Below are positions 1 through 5,512 of a stretch of 5,559 nucleotides of DNA, piece by piece (position 1 is the first letter of the stretch; every line of letters begins with the position of its first letter). A model generated the notes under the pieces. It did not search any database. It saw nothing but the letters and a program-made list of their open reading frames with translations, and had not been told where the DNA came from. The DNA comes from an uncultured Caulobacteraceae bacterium (GTDB lineage: Bacteria; Pseudomonadota; Alphaproteobacteria; Caulobacterales; Caulobacteraceae). The stretch covers positions 1 through 5,559 of the forward strand of contig CAMLRH010000186.1 in assembly GCA_946482375.1 (NCBI GenBank), read 5' to 3'. The translations under genes were made by a program, and so were the position numbers.

Positions 1-1179
1 GCGGATCCTCCCGTGGGCACCGGTCTCGGAAACCTGCCGCGCCACCTCGGTCAGGCGCGCCACCAGCCCGCCAACATCCTCAGCCGATAGGGTCGTCACC
101 GTGCGGGCCAGGTCTAGGGTGAAGGGTTCCAGCAGCGCCGGGTTGGGAACCGATTTCACGAGGTCGGCAGCGCCCAGCGCCCACAGCGTCAGGAAGTCCT
201 GCGCGAACCGCTCGCCATGCATCGGCCATGTCGCCGGCCGCACGCTGTGGCCGAGGTCGCCCAGCATGGCGGCGGTAGATTCGACGGCGGCGCGGACCTC
301 GATGTCCGGCTGGCGACCAACGGCGGTGTCGAGGATCATGCCGACCCGCAGGCGCCGGCTCGACGGGCCGCTGACCAGACCGACCGGCGGCAGGGCCGCG
401 CCCGCGCCGGTCTTTTCCACGAGGCTGAAGAGCATGGCGCTGTCGCGGACCGAGCGCGAGACGGCGAGCTCCACGCCGATGTCGGTGACGGCGACGTCGG
501 GGTCCTTCTGCACCGTCCGCCCGCGCGACGGCTTGAGCCCGAACAGACCACAGCAGGAGGCGGGGATCCGGATTGAGCCGCCGCCGTCGCTGGCGTGGGC
601 GATCGGTACGACGCCCGCCGCCACGGCCGCCGCCGCGCCGCCGGAGGAGCCGCCCGACGAGCGGCTCGGGTCCCAGGGATTGCGCGTCGGCGCGAACGCC
701 AGCGGCTCGGTCGTCGGCAGGAAGCCGTGTTCCGGCGTCGTCGACTTGCCGATGGAGACGAAACCGGCCCGCTGCCAGGCCGCCGCGTGCGCGTCGATCT
801 CCGTCGGCAGCGGCAGGTCCCTGGTATAGGCCGCGCCCTTGCGGGTCGGCAGACCGGGGATGTCGACCAGGTCCTTCATCAGGGTCGGCACGCCCGCGAA
901 CGGCCCGGCGGGCGGCGCGCCAGCGGCCTGCATCGCGCGCGCGAAATCGGGCGCCACGATGAAGTTGAGTTGCGGCTGCAGGGCCTCCGCGCGCCGGATG
1001 GCCTCGCCGACCGCCTCCCGCGCCGTCATCTCGCCCCGGCGGATGCGCAGCGCGATCTCGGTCGCGTCGGGCGTCCAGCCTTCGACAGGCGCTGTCGTGC
1101 GCGGCGGCGTTGTCGCGCAGGCCGAGACCGAAAGGGCGGAGGCGGCGGCGAAGAGGCCACGGCGGGTGATGAAGCTCAT
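1..1179 (-). CDS. Amidase-signature hydrolase, predicted Tat-exported lipoprotein (3' end cut by window)
   Basis: The enzyme is predicted to hydrolyse a carboxylic amide outside the cytoplasm, anchored by lipid; the substrate is unknown. Reading from the ATG at 1179 gives 393 open residues that run off the window edge, so the C-terminus is missing (family members are usually 450-550 aa). Residues 5-10 (TRRGLF) resemble a twin-arginine motif. A hydrophobic stretch and a lipobox (VSAC, Cys21) follow. The Ser-Ser-Lys triad of the family is complete: Lys102 in LMKDL, cis-Ser178 in GGSSGG and nucleophile Ser202 in DGGGSIRIP. The 24-residue spacing between the two serines equals that of the family (fatty acid amide hydrolase S217/S241). 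A weak Shine-Dalgarno (GAAGGT, 1187-1192) lies 7 nt before the ATG. The sequence around the nucleophile resembles 6-aminohexanoate-cyclic-dimer hydrolase-type amidases. It is unlikely to be GatA, because GatA is cytoplasmic and has no signal peptide. The gene is transcribed away from tlyA. Confidence 0.93.
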   Translation of the reverse strand, partial: MSFITRRGLFAAASALSVSACATTPPRTTAPVEGWTPDATEIALRIRRGEMTAREAVGEAIRRAEALQPQLNFIVAPDFARAMQAAGAPPAGPFAGVPTLMKDLVDIPGLPTRKGAAYTRDLPLPTEIDAHAAAWQRAGFVSIGKSTTPEHGFLPTTEPLAFAPTRNPWDPSRSSGGSSGGAAAAVAAGVVPIAHASDGGGSIRIPASCCGLFGLKPSRGRTVQKDPDVAVTDIGVELAVSRSVRDSAMLFSLVEKTGAGAALPPVGLVSGPSSRRLRVGMILDTAVGRQPDIEVRAAVESTAAMLGDLGHSVRPATWPMHGERFAQDFLTLWALGAADLVKSVPNPALLEPFTLDLARTVTTLSAEDVGGLVARLTEVARQVSETGAHGRIR

Positions 1180-1247
1180 GCGGGGGACCTTCGGCTTGGG
1201 GTGCGATAACGGTGGACCCGACCGGTGGAGCTTGGCAAGCCGTCACC
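1180..1247. promoter_or_regulatory. Divergent intergenic region between the amidase gene and tlyA
   Basis: These 68 bp must carry the start signals of both divergent genes, unless transcription begins inside a gene. I see no convincing -35/-10 pair on either strand. GATAAC at 1205-1210 is a weak -10 candidate for tlyA. No clear dyad was found. The assignment rests on position only. Confidence 0.35.
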
Positions 1248-2021
1248 ATGGGCCGCAAACGCGCCGACATCGTGCTGGTGGAGCGAGGCTTCTTCGAAAG
1301 CCGCGCCAAGGCCCGCGCCGCCATCGAGGCGGGCGGCGTTACCGCAAACGGGCGGCCCGTCGGCAGGGCCTCCGACCTCATCGACGACGCGGCCGAGATC
1401 GTCGCGGAGGCCGCCCATCCGTGGGTCGGCCGCGGCGCGCTGAAGCTGGCGCATGCGCTGGCGCTGTGGCCGGTTGAAGTGGCGGGCCGGATGGCGCTGG
1501 ACGTCGGCGCCTCGACGGGCGGCTTTACCGAGGTCTGCCTGCAGCGGGGCGCGGCGAGAGTCTATGCCGTCGATGTCGGCCGCGATCAGCTGCATCCGAA
1601 AATCGTCGCCGACCCGCGCATCATCGACCTTTCCGGGACCGACGCCCGCGACCTCGACGACAACCTGATCCGCGAGGCGCCTCAGCTCGTCGTCAGCGAC
1701 GTCAGCTTCATCAGCCTCGAAAAGGCGCTGCCCGCCGCCCTGTCGCTGGCCGCGCCGGACGCCGACCTCGTCGCGCTCGTGAAACCCCAGTTCGAGGTCG
1801 GCCGCGAACACGTCGGCAAGGGCGGGGTGGTGAAGGATGAGGCGGCTCGCCAGCGCGCCCTCGCCAACGCCATCGCCTTCCTCGAAGCCTCAGGCTGGTC
1901 CGTGCAGGCGCATGCCGAAAGCCCGATCACCGGCGGTGACGGGAACGTCGAATACCTCGTCTGGGCAAAGAAAAAGGCCGCCCGTGCTGGGGGAGCACGG
2001 GCGGCCTCAGATGCCGACTAA
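1248..2021 (+). CDS. tlyA: TlyA-family rRNA (cytidine-2'-O)-methyltransferase
   Basis: TlyA methylates the 2'-O of cytidines in 23S rRNA (C1920) and, in the longer subtype, also 16S rRNA (C1409), using S-adenosylmethionine in the cytoplasm. Absence of this methylation gives capreomycin resistance in mycobacteria. The 257-residue product has an N-terminal S4-type RNA-binding domain (about residues 5-57), then a Rossmann methyltransferase domain with SAM motif DVGASTGGFT (85-94). The catalytic tetrad can be placed as Lys66, Asp151 (SDVSF), Lys179 (LVKPQFE) and Glu235 (NVEYL). The spacings 85, 28 and 56 equal those of the Mycobacterium tuberculosis tetrad (K69/D154/K182/E238), so the protein should be active. 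The near-identical offset suggests the longer TlyA II type, which is an inference. ATG 1248 is preferred because the S4 domain begins at once. An in-frame GTG at 1212 would add 12 unlikely residues. GGTGGAG (1224-1230) lies 17 nt upstream, too far for an ideal Shine-Dalgarno. The last 17 codons overlap a terminator on the opposite strand. Confidence 0.93.
   Translation: MGRKRADIVLVERGFFESRAKARAAIEAGGVTANGRPVGRASDLIDDAAEIVAEAAHPWVGRGALKLAHALALWPVEVAGRMALDVGASTGGFTEVCLQRGAARVYAVDVGRDQLHPKIVADPRIIDLSGTDARDLDDNLIREAPQLVVSDVSFISLEKALPAALSLAAPDADLVALVKPQFEVGREHVGKGGVVKDEAARQRALANAIAFLEASGWSVQAHAESPITGGDGNVEYLVWAKKKAARAGGARAASDAD
1967..2006 (-). terminator. Intrinsic terminator of the glycine-zipper operon, inside the tlyA coding region
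   Basis: On the minus strand a perfect 13-bp GC-rich stem (1994-2006 pairing with 1976-1988) encloses a 5-nt loop of C. It is followed at once by TTTTTCTTT (1975 down to 1967), the classic rho-independent form. One further A-U pair (2007 with 1975) is possible. It lies 25 bp past the stop codon of the minus-strand gene ending at 2031, so it ends that operon. On the plus strand the hairpin is preceded by A's and has no T-tract after it, so it should not act as an intrinsic terminator for tlyA. Confidence 0.9.
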
Positions 2022-2037
2022 GCTCAGGCCTTAGTCG
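2015..2037. repeat. 8-bp inverted repeat spanning both convergent stop codons
   Basis: CGACTAAG (2015-2022) and CTTAGTCG (2030-2037) are perfect reverse complements separated by 7 nt. The left arm holds the tlyA stop (TAA 2019-2021) and the right arm the stop of the opposing gene (2031-2033); both genes end in an Asp codon followed by TAA. As RNA it could form a small 3' hairpin on either transcript, but no T-run follows on either strand. It may protect RNA ends, or it may simply reflect the shared GAC-TAA endings. Confidence 0.5.
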
Positions 2038-2660
2038 ACAACCTGGTACTGGCCGGAGGCGTCACGGCAGACGCGCACGAAGCGCTTCTGCTGGCGGCCG
2101 TCGGGCAGATAGATCGGGCTCTCGGCCAGTTGGCACTCCTCGGCGCTAGGGGCGCTCGACACCGGATAGCCGTAGGCCTGGCCGTAGCCGCCCTGTCCGT
2201 AGGGCGTGCTGTACTCGTAGTGGTACTCGCGGTTGTCATAGCCGCCCGCGTAGGGCCGCGCGTCGTACGGTGCGCCGGCGTAGGGCGCGCCCGCCGGCAG
2301 CGGAGCCGGTTGGGCATAGGGCGCCGGTTGCTGCGGATAGGCGCCCGGCGAGCAGGCCGCCGAGTCGTTGCCGACCTTGGCCCCGACCACCGCGCCGAGC
2401 AGGCCGCCGAGCACCGCGCCTTCGGTGCGCACGCCCTTGGCGGCGATGCCGCTGCCGATGGCCGCGCCGATGGCCGCGCCGCTCAGGCCGCCGACCGTCT
2501 GGCGGTTGGTGGTGTCGCGGGCGCAGGGGTCATAGTAGCCGCCGCCCTGATAGCCGTAGCCCGGGTAGGCCTGGGCCGAGGCGGTGGTGGCCAGGCCGCC
2601 GACCATGGTGGCGGCGAGAACGCCAGCCATCAGCGCCTTGCTCTTGTTCGAGATACTCAT
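2031..2660 (-). CDS. Secreted glycine-zipper protein with Tyr/Pro/Gly-rich insert and cysteine-pair C-terminus
   Basis: This is an envelope protein of unknown precise role; glycine-zipper proteins of the 17-kDa surface antigen type sit in or at the outer membrane. The 209-residue product starts with a Sec signal peptide (about 1-31, ending ASAQA). Two glycine-zipper helices follow. Helix one has Gly at 57, 61, 65 and 69. Helix two has Gly at every fourth position from 81 to 97, after an RTEG turn. Residues 104-168 are rich in Tyr, Pro, Gly and Ala, with PYAG-like repeats, and look disordered. The C-terminal module has Cys176 and Cys198 (VCRDASG). Cys46 and Cys103 bracket the zipper; all four cysteines could form disulfides in the periplasm. 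No lipobox is seen. ATG 2660 has a good Shine-Dalgarno (AAAGGGA, 8 nt upstream). An in-frame GTG at 2678 lies upstream of that site and is unlikely. It is the second gene of an operon with the paralog at 2697-3104, 36 bp away, and is followed by an intrinsic terminator. Confidence 0.88.
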   Translation of the reverse strand: MSISNKSKALMAGVLAATMVGGLATTASAQAYPGYGYQGGGYYDPCARDTTNRQTVGGLSGAAIGAAIGSGIAAKGVRTEGAVLGGLLGAVVGAKVGNDSAACSPGAYPQQPAPYAQPAPLPAGAPYAGAPYDARPYAGGYDNREYHYEYSTPYGQGGYGQAYGYPVSSAPSAEECQLAESPIYLPDGRQQKRFVRVCRDASGQYQVVD

Positions 2661-2696
2661 TGGGTTTGTCCCTTTCACGATGATCTGTGGAAGCCG

Positions 2697-3104
2697 CTAG
2701 CTGCGGCCGCTCGGCCGCCAGACGCCATCGCGTCCGCGGCAAACTTCGAAGGTCTGGCTGTACTCCTGCACCCAGCGGCAGTTGGATCGGTGGCTGGCGA
2801 TGCGGTCGGGGTAGTCGAGGCAGCGCACCGTCGACTTGCCGACGTGGTAGCCGGTGGCCGCGCCGAGCGCGCCGCCGAGCACGGAGCCTTCCGTCCGCGC
2901 GCCGTTGGAGGCCATCTGCGAGCCGACGAAGGCCCCGAGCAGGCCGCCCGCGACCGCGCCCTTCACCCCCGCCGAACGCTTCTGCTGGGCGCAGATGTCG
3001 CCCGAGCCGTAGGAACTGTAGCTCTGCGCGACCGCAACCTGCGGCGCGGCGAAAGCCGGAACGATGATGGCGGCGGCGCTGGCGAGCGCGACAAGCGTCT
3101 TCAT
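2697..3104 (-). CDS. Small secreted glycine-zipper protein, paralog of its downstream neighbour
   Basis: The 135-residue product begins with a Sec signal peptide (about 1-27, ending VAVAQ). Two glycine-zipper helices follow: Gly at 49, 53, 57 and 61, then RTEG and Gly at every fourth position from 73 to 89. Cys38 and Cys95 flank the zipper, and Cys109 and Cys122 (EVCRGRDGVW) form a C-terminal pair. From Cys38 to Cys95 it aligns without gaps to Cys46-Cys103 of the neighbouring protein (25 of 58 residues identical by my count). The pair therefore arose by tandem duplication, the neighbour carrying an extra Tyr/Pro/Gly-rich insert. Families with this zipper are generally outer-membrane or periplasmic; the exact function is unknown. 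The start has a strong Shine-Dalgarno (AAGGAGGAGAG). It is the first gene of the operon, expressed from the divergent region at 3105-3227. Confidence 0.88.
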   Translation of the reverse strand: MKTLVALASAAAIIVPAFAAPQVAVAQSYSSYGSGDICAQQKRSAGVKGAVAGGLLGAFVGSQMASNGARTEGSVLGGALGAATGYHVGKSTVRCLDYPDRIASHRSNCRWVQEYSQTFEVCRGRDGVWRPSGRS

Positions 3105-3110
3105 GAAACT

Positions 3111-3121
3111 CTCTCCTCCTT
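3111..3121 (-). promoter_or_regulatory. Strong Shine-Dalgarno of the first glycine-zipper gene
   Basis: On the minus strand AAGGAGGAGAG contains the full anti-16S complement AGGAGG, with about 10 nt to the ATG at 3104 and a second, overlapping GGAG nearer the start. It is by far the strongest ribosome binding site in the window, which suggests high translation of this small envelope protein. Confidence 0.75.
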
Positions 3122-3122
3122 G

Positions 3123-3139
3123 GGCGAATCGGATTCGCC
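3123..3139. promoter_or_regulatory. 17-bp dyad, candidate operator or 5' leader hairpin
   Basis: GGCGAATC (3123-3130) and GATTCGCC (3132-3139) form a perfect 8-bp inverted repeat around one base. It lies just upstream of the Shine-Dalgarno of the minus-strand glycine-zipper operon. As DNA it could be a repressor site. As RNA it could form a 6-bp stem with a 5-nt loop directly before the ribosome binding site. Neither role is shown by the sequence alone. Confidence 0.5.
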
Positions 3140-3171
3140 GTCTGGCAGGTTCACGTTTGGCGCTCGCTGCC

Positions 3172-3197
3172 TGAACGAACCTTGAGCGGGTCGTTCA
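3172..3197. promoter_or_regulatory. 26-bp inverted repeat in the divergent promoter region
   Basis: TGAACGA (3172-3178) and TCGTTCA (3191-3197) are perfect reverse complements separated by 12 bp, a layout common for dimeric regulators binding two half-sites. The spacer holds the proposed -35 element (TTGAGC, 3183-3188) of the plus-strand methyltransferase operon, so occupancy could block transcription. A partial half-site (GTTCACG) appears at 3149-3155. The regulator is unknown. Confidence 0.45.
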
Positions 3198-3211
3198 TCT
3201 TCGTTTATGCG
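3183..3211 (+). promoter_or_regulatory. Weak candidate promoter for the RNA methyltransferase operon
   Basis: TTGAGC (3183-3188) and TATGCG (3206-3211) are 17 bp apart and each matches the housekeeping consensus only partly. Transcription would start near 3218, before the preferred ATG at 3228 and after the alternative ATG at 3207, which fits the later start. No comparably good promoter was found on the minus strand for the glycine-zipper operon. Confidence 0.25.
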
Positions 3212-3227
3212 GGCGCGTGAGGTGGCG

Positions 3228-4463
3228 ATGGCGCTGAGTGAACTCGAGATCGCGCGGATCGGCGCCCAGGGCGACGGGATTGCGGCAGGGCCCGTGTTCG
3301 TGCCGCTGACCCTGCCGGGCGAACGGGTCAGCGCGCGCATCGAGGGCGACCGCGCCGACCTCGTCGAGGTGCTGAACGTCAGCCCGGAGCGGATCACGCC
3401 CGTCTCGCCGCACTATGGCGACTGCGGCGGCTGCGCCCTGCAGCACTGGGCGCATGGGCCTTACCTCCTCTGGAAGGCCGAGCAGGTGCGCCTGGCGCTC
3501 GCCCGCGAGCGGGTCGAGACCGAGATCCTGCCGCCATTCGCCGCCGCGCCCGGCACGCGCCGCAGGCTGGCGCTCCACGCCCGCAAGACGAAGGACGGCG
3601 TCCAGATTGGCTTCAAGGCGCGCCGCTCCTGGCGGCTGGTGGCGGTGGAGGTGTGCCCCATCGCCGATCCGCGCCTTGTCGCCGCCTTCCCCGCGCTGCG
3701 CCGTCTGGCCGAGCCCTTCCTCGAACACCCGAAGTCCGCGCCGACGCTGCACGTGACCTGGACCGCCACCGGCCTCGACGTGGACATCACCGGCGTCGAG
3801 CGGAAGAGCGGTGGGCTCTCGGCCGACGCCCGCATGCAGGCGGCCGAGGCGGCTTCGGCCGGCGACATGGCCCGCGTCACCATGTCGGGCGAGATCGTCT
3901 ACCAGGCCCGCCAGCCGATGGTGCGGCTCGGTCCCGCCGTCGTCGCCCTGCCGCCCGGCGCCTTCCTGCAGGCCGTGCCGCAGGCAGAAAAGGCGATGGC
4001 CGACTTCGCCGTCGAGGGCGTGGCGGGCGCGGCGCGGATCGCCGACCTCTATTGCGGCGTCGGCACCTTCACCTTCCGATTGGCCGAGGTCGCGCCCGTG
4101 CTGGCGGCGGACTCTTCGGCGCCCGCCATCGCCGCGCTGAAGGCGGCGCAGGGGACGGCGGCGGGCCTGAAACCCATCACGGCCGAGGCGCGCGATCTCG
4201 TCCGCCGTCCGGTGCTTTCCTCCGAATTGGCCAAAATCGACGCCGTCGTCCTCGACCCGCCCCGCGCCGGGGCCGCCGAGCAGGCGGGAGAGATCGCGCG
4301 CTCGAAGACGCCGCGCGTGGCCTATGTCTCCTGCAATCCCGCGACCTTCGCCCGTGACGCCCGCACCCTGGTCGATGCCGGTTTCACGCTGGAGCGCGTT
4401 CTGCCGGTGGACCAGTTCCTCTGGTCGCCCCACATTGAGCTCGTCGGCATCTTCACGAGGTAG
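3228..4463 (+). CDS. TrmA/RlmC/RlmD-family RNA uracil-5-methyltransferase
   Basis: The enzyme is predicted to make 5-methyluridine in structured RNA, most likely 23S rRNA, from S-adenosylmethionine; whether the target is U747, U1939 or a tRNA cannot be read from sequence. The product has 411 residues. It begins with a short TRAM-like RNA-binding region (about 4-50), then an Fe-S region with Cys66 and Cys69 (DCGGC) and Cys143 (VCPIAD). The SAM motif is DLYCGVGTF (273-281), followed by DPPRAG (343-348), the nucleophile Cys369 (SCNPATF) and the general base Glu404 (HIEL). The 35-residue spacing from nucleophile to base equals RlmD (C389/E424). The first of the usual four Fe-S cysteines is a serine here (Ser60, SPHYGDC). 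ATG 3228 is chosen because GAGGTGG (3219-3225) is a good Shine-Dalgarno; an in-frame ATG at 3207 would add seven residues. It heads an operon with the next methyltransferase gene. Confidence 0.92.
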   Translation: MALSELEIARIGAQGDGIAAGPVFVPLTLPGERVSARIEGDRADLVEVLNVSPERITPVSPHYGDCGGCALQHWAHGPYLLWKAEQVRLALARERVETEILPPFAAAPGTRRRLALHARKTKDGVQIGFKARRSWRLVAVEVCPIADPRLVAAFPALRRLAEPFLEHPKSAPTLHVTWTATGLDVDITGVERKSGGLSADARMQAAEAASAGDMARVTMSGEIVYQARQPMVRLGPAVVALPPGAFLQAVPQAEKAMADFAVEGVAGAARIADLYCGVGTFTFRLAEVAPVLAADSSAPAIAALKAAQGTAAGLKPITAEARDLVRRPVLSSELAKIDAVVLDPPRAGAAEQAGEIARSKTPRVAYVSCNPATFARDARTLVDAGFTLERVLPVDQFLWSPHIELVGIFTR

Positions 4464-4465
4464 GC

Positions 4466-5512
4466 ATGGCGCAGGGCAGGCGAGGGGCGTTCGCGCTGGA
4501 CGCGGCGATCCACACCGCCGCGGCCGCCGCCAAGGCCGCCTGGTGGACCGCCGCCGGCCGCGCCACCCGCGCGCTCGTCCGTCCTACAGAGGGCGAGCAG
4601 GCGACCGCTTTCACGCCGACCACCCCACCTGTCTCGGCCAAACGCCTGCGCGCGGCCTACTTCGAGGCTTTCGAGAAGGACGCCCGCGATGTCGCCGCGG
4701 GCCTCTATCCGGCCATGGACACCGACGTCGATCCGGCCAAGGTCTTCCGCCGCGCCGCCGACGTGCTGACCGACGCGAAGGAGGTCGACGCGCGCCGGCG
4801 CCGGGCCGAGGGCGTCGAGGTTCGCGATGCGGTGAATTCCGACGCTTATCCAACCTATTACCGGCAAAACTTCCACTATCAGACCGGCGGCTGGTTCACG
4901 CCCGAAAGCGCCCGCCGCTATGAAGCCCAAGTGGAGGCGCTGTTCTCCGGCGCGGCAGGGGCCATGCGCCGACGGGCGCTGTCGCTGCTGGCCAGGGCGT
5001 GGCGCGGGCGCGACCATCGCGGCCTGACGATCCTCGACCTGGCCTGCGGCTCGGGCGGCTTCCTGAAGGATCTCAAGGCGGCTTTCCCGAGGGCGCGGGT
5101 GGTCGGTCTCGACCTCTCTCCGACCTACACCGTCGAGGCTCGGGGTCGCTCCGGCCTGCCGGTGACGCAGGCCAACGCCGAGCGACTGCCCTTCGCTGAC
5201 GCCAGTCTCGACGCCGTGACCTGCATTTACCTCTTCCATGAGCTACCGCCGAGGGTCCGCCCCCGCGTCGCCGCCGAGATCGCTCGTGTGCTGAAGCCGG
5301 GCGGCGTGCTGGCCTTCGCCGATTCCGTCCAGCCGCAGGACGAACCGGACCTCGCCCGCCTGCTGGAGGCCTTCCCCGCCTTCTTCCACGAGCCCTACTA
5401 TGGCTCCTACGCCACGACGGACCTGCCGGCCCTGTTCACCAAGGCGGGGCTGGCGCCGTCCGGAGAGGACAAGGCCTTCCTGACGAAAGCGCTCATTTTT
5501 ACGAGACGTTAA
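4466..5512 (+). CDS. Uncharacterised class I SAM-dependent methyltransferase
   Basis: The substrate is unknown. The 348-residue product has two parts. Residues 1-185 form an Ala- and Arg-rich N-terminal region that carries a distinctive motif, NFHYQTGGWF (135-144), then a segment SARRYEAQVEALF (148-160). Residues 187-300 form a Methyltransf_11-like Rossmann domain. Its motifs are LDLACGSGGF (190-199), the acidic residue ending strand two in GLDLSP (Asp216), NAERLPF (237-243), YLFHELP (255-261) and LKPGG (276-280). The NFHYQTGGW region appears, from memory, in alphaproteobacterial, cyanobacterial and plant proteins of unknown activity. The ATG lies 2 nt after the stop of the RNA uracil methyltransferase gene, and its Shine-Dalgarno (GAGGTAGG, 4457-4464) overlaps that stop, so the two are probably translationally coupled. 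A small molecule, lipid or RNA substrate are all possible. The domain assignment is firm; the role is not. Confidence 0.87.
   Translation: MAQGRRGAFALDAAIHTAAAAAKAAWWTAAGRATRALVRPTEGEQATAFTPTTPPVSAKRLRAAYFEAFEKDARDVAAGLYPAMDTDVDPAKVFRRAADVLTDAKEVDARRRRAEGVEVRDAVNSDAYPTYYRQNFHYQTGGWFTPESARRYEAQVEALFSGAAGAMRRRALSLLARAWRGRDHRGLTILDLACGSGGFLKDLKAAFPRARVVGLDLSPTYTVEARGRSGLPVTQANAERLPFADASLDAVTCIYLFHELPPRVRPRVAAEIARVLKPGGVLAFADSVQPQDEPDLARLLEAFPAFFHEPYYGSYATTDLPALFTKAGLAPSGEDKAFLTKALIFTRR

Noticed and set aside
595..1209. 204-codon open frame on the plus strand over the amidase gene
   Set aside because: It is an Arg/Gly-rich shadow without a ribosome binding site or any recognisable domain.
80..1381. 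433-codon open frame on the minus strand
   Set aside because: It overlaps the amidase gene in another frame and runs into tlyA. Its product is Arg/Ala/Gly-rich with no family motif, while the amidase frame has a full catalytic triad.
1976..2006. Terminator acting on tlyA
   Set aside because: The stem is strong but no T-tract follows it on the plus strand; polarity fits only the minus-strand operon.
2130..3185. 351-codon open frame on the plus strand across both glycine-zipper genes
   Set aside because: It is antisense to two genes with signal peptides, ribosome binding sites and a shared conserved architecture. Its Val/Ala/Arg-rich product reflects the high GC content and the Gly/Ala codons opposite.
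3172..3197. ECF sigma (GGAAC-N16/17-CGTT) promoter
   Set aside because: TGAAC and CGTT occur on both strands but are only 15 bp apart and the first G is missing. The match is explained by the inverted repeat itself.
3195..4433. 412-codon open frame on the minus strand opposite the uracil methyltransferase gene
   Set aside because: It mirrors a gene with all catalytic motifs. The product is rich in Arg, Gly, Asp and His, typical of a GC-rich shadow frame, and no start signal is evident.
4322..5239. 305-codon open frame on the minus strand opposite the orphan methyltransferase
   Set aside because: The plus-strand frame has complete SAM-binding motifs and a coupled ribosome binding site, whereas this frame shows no motif.
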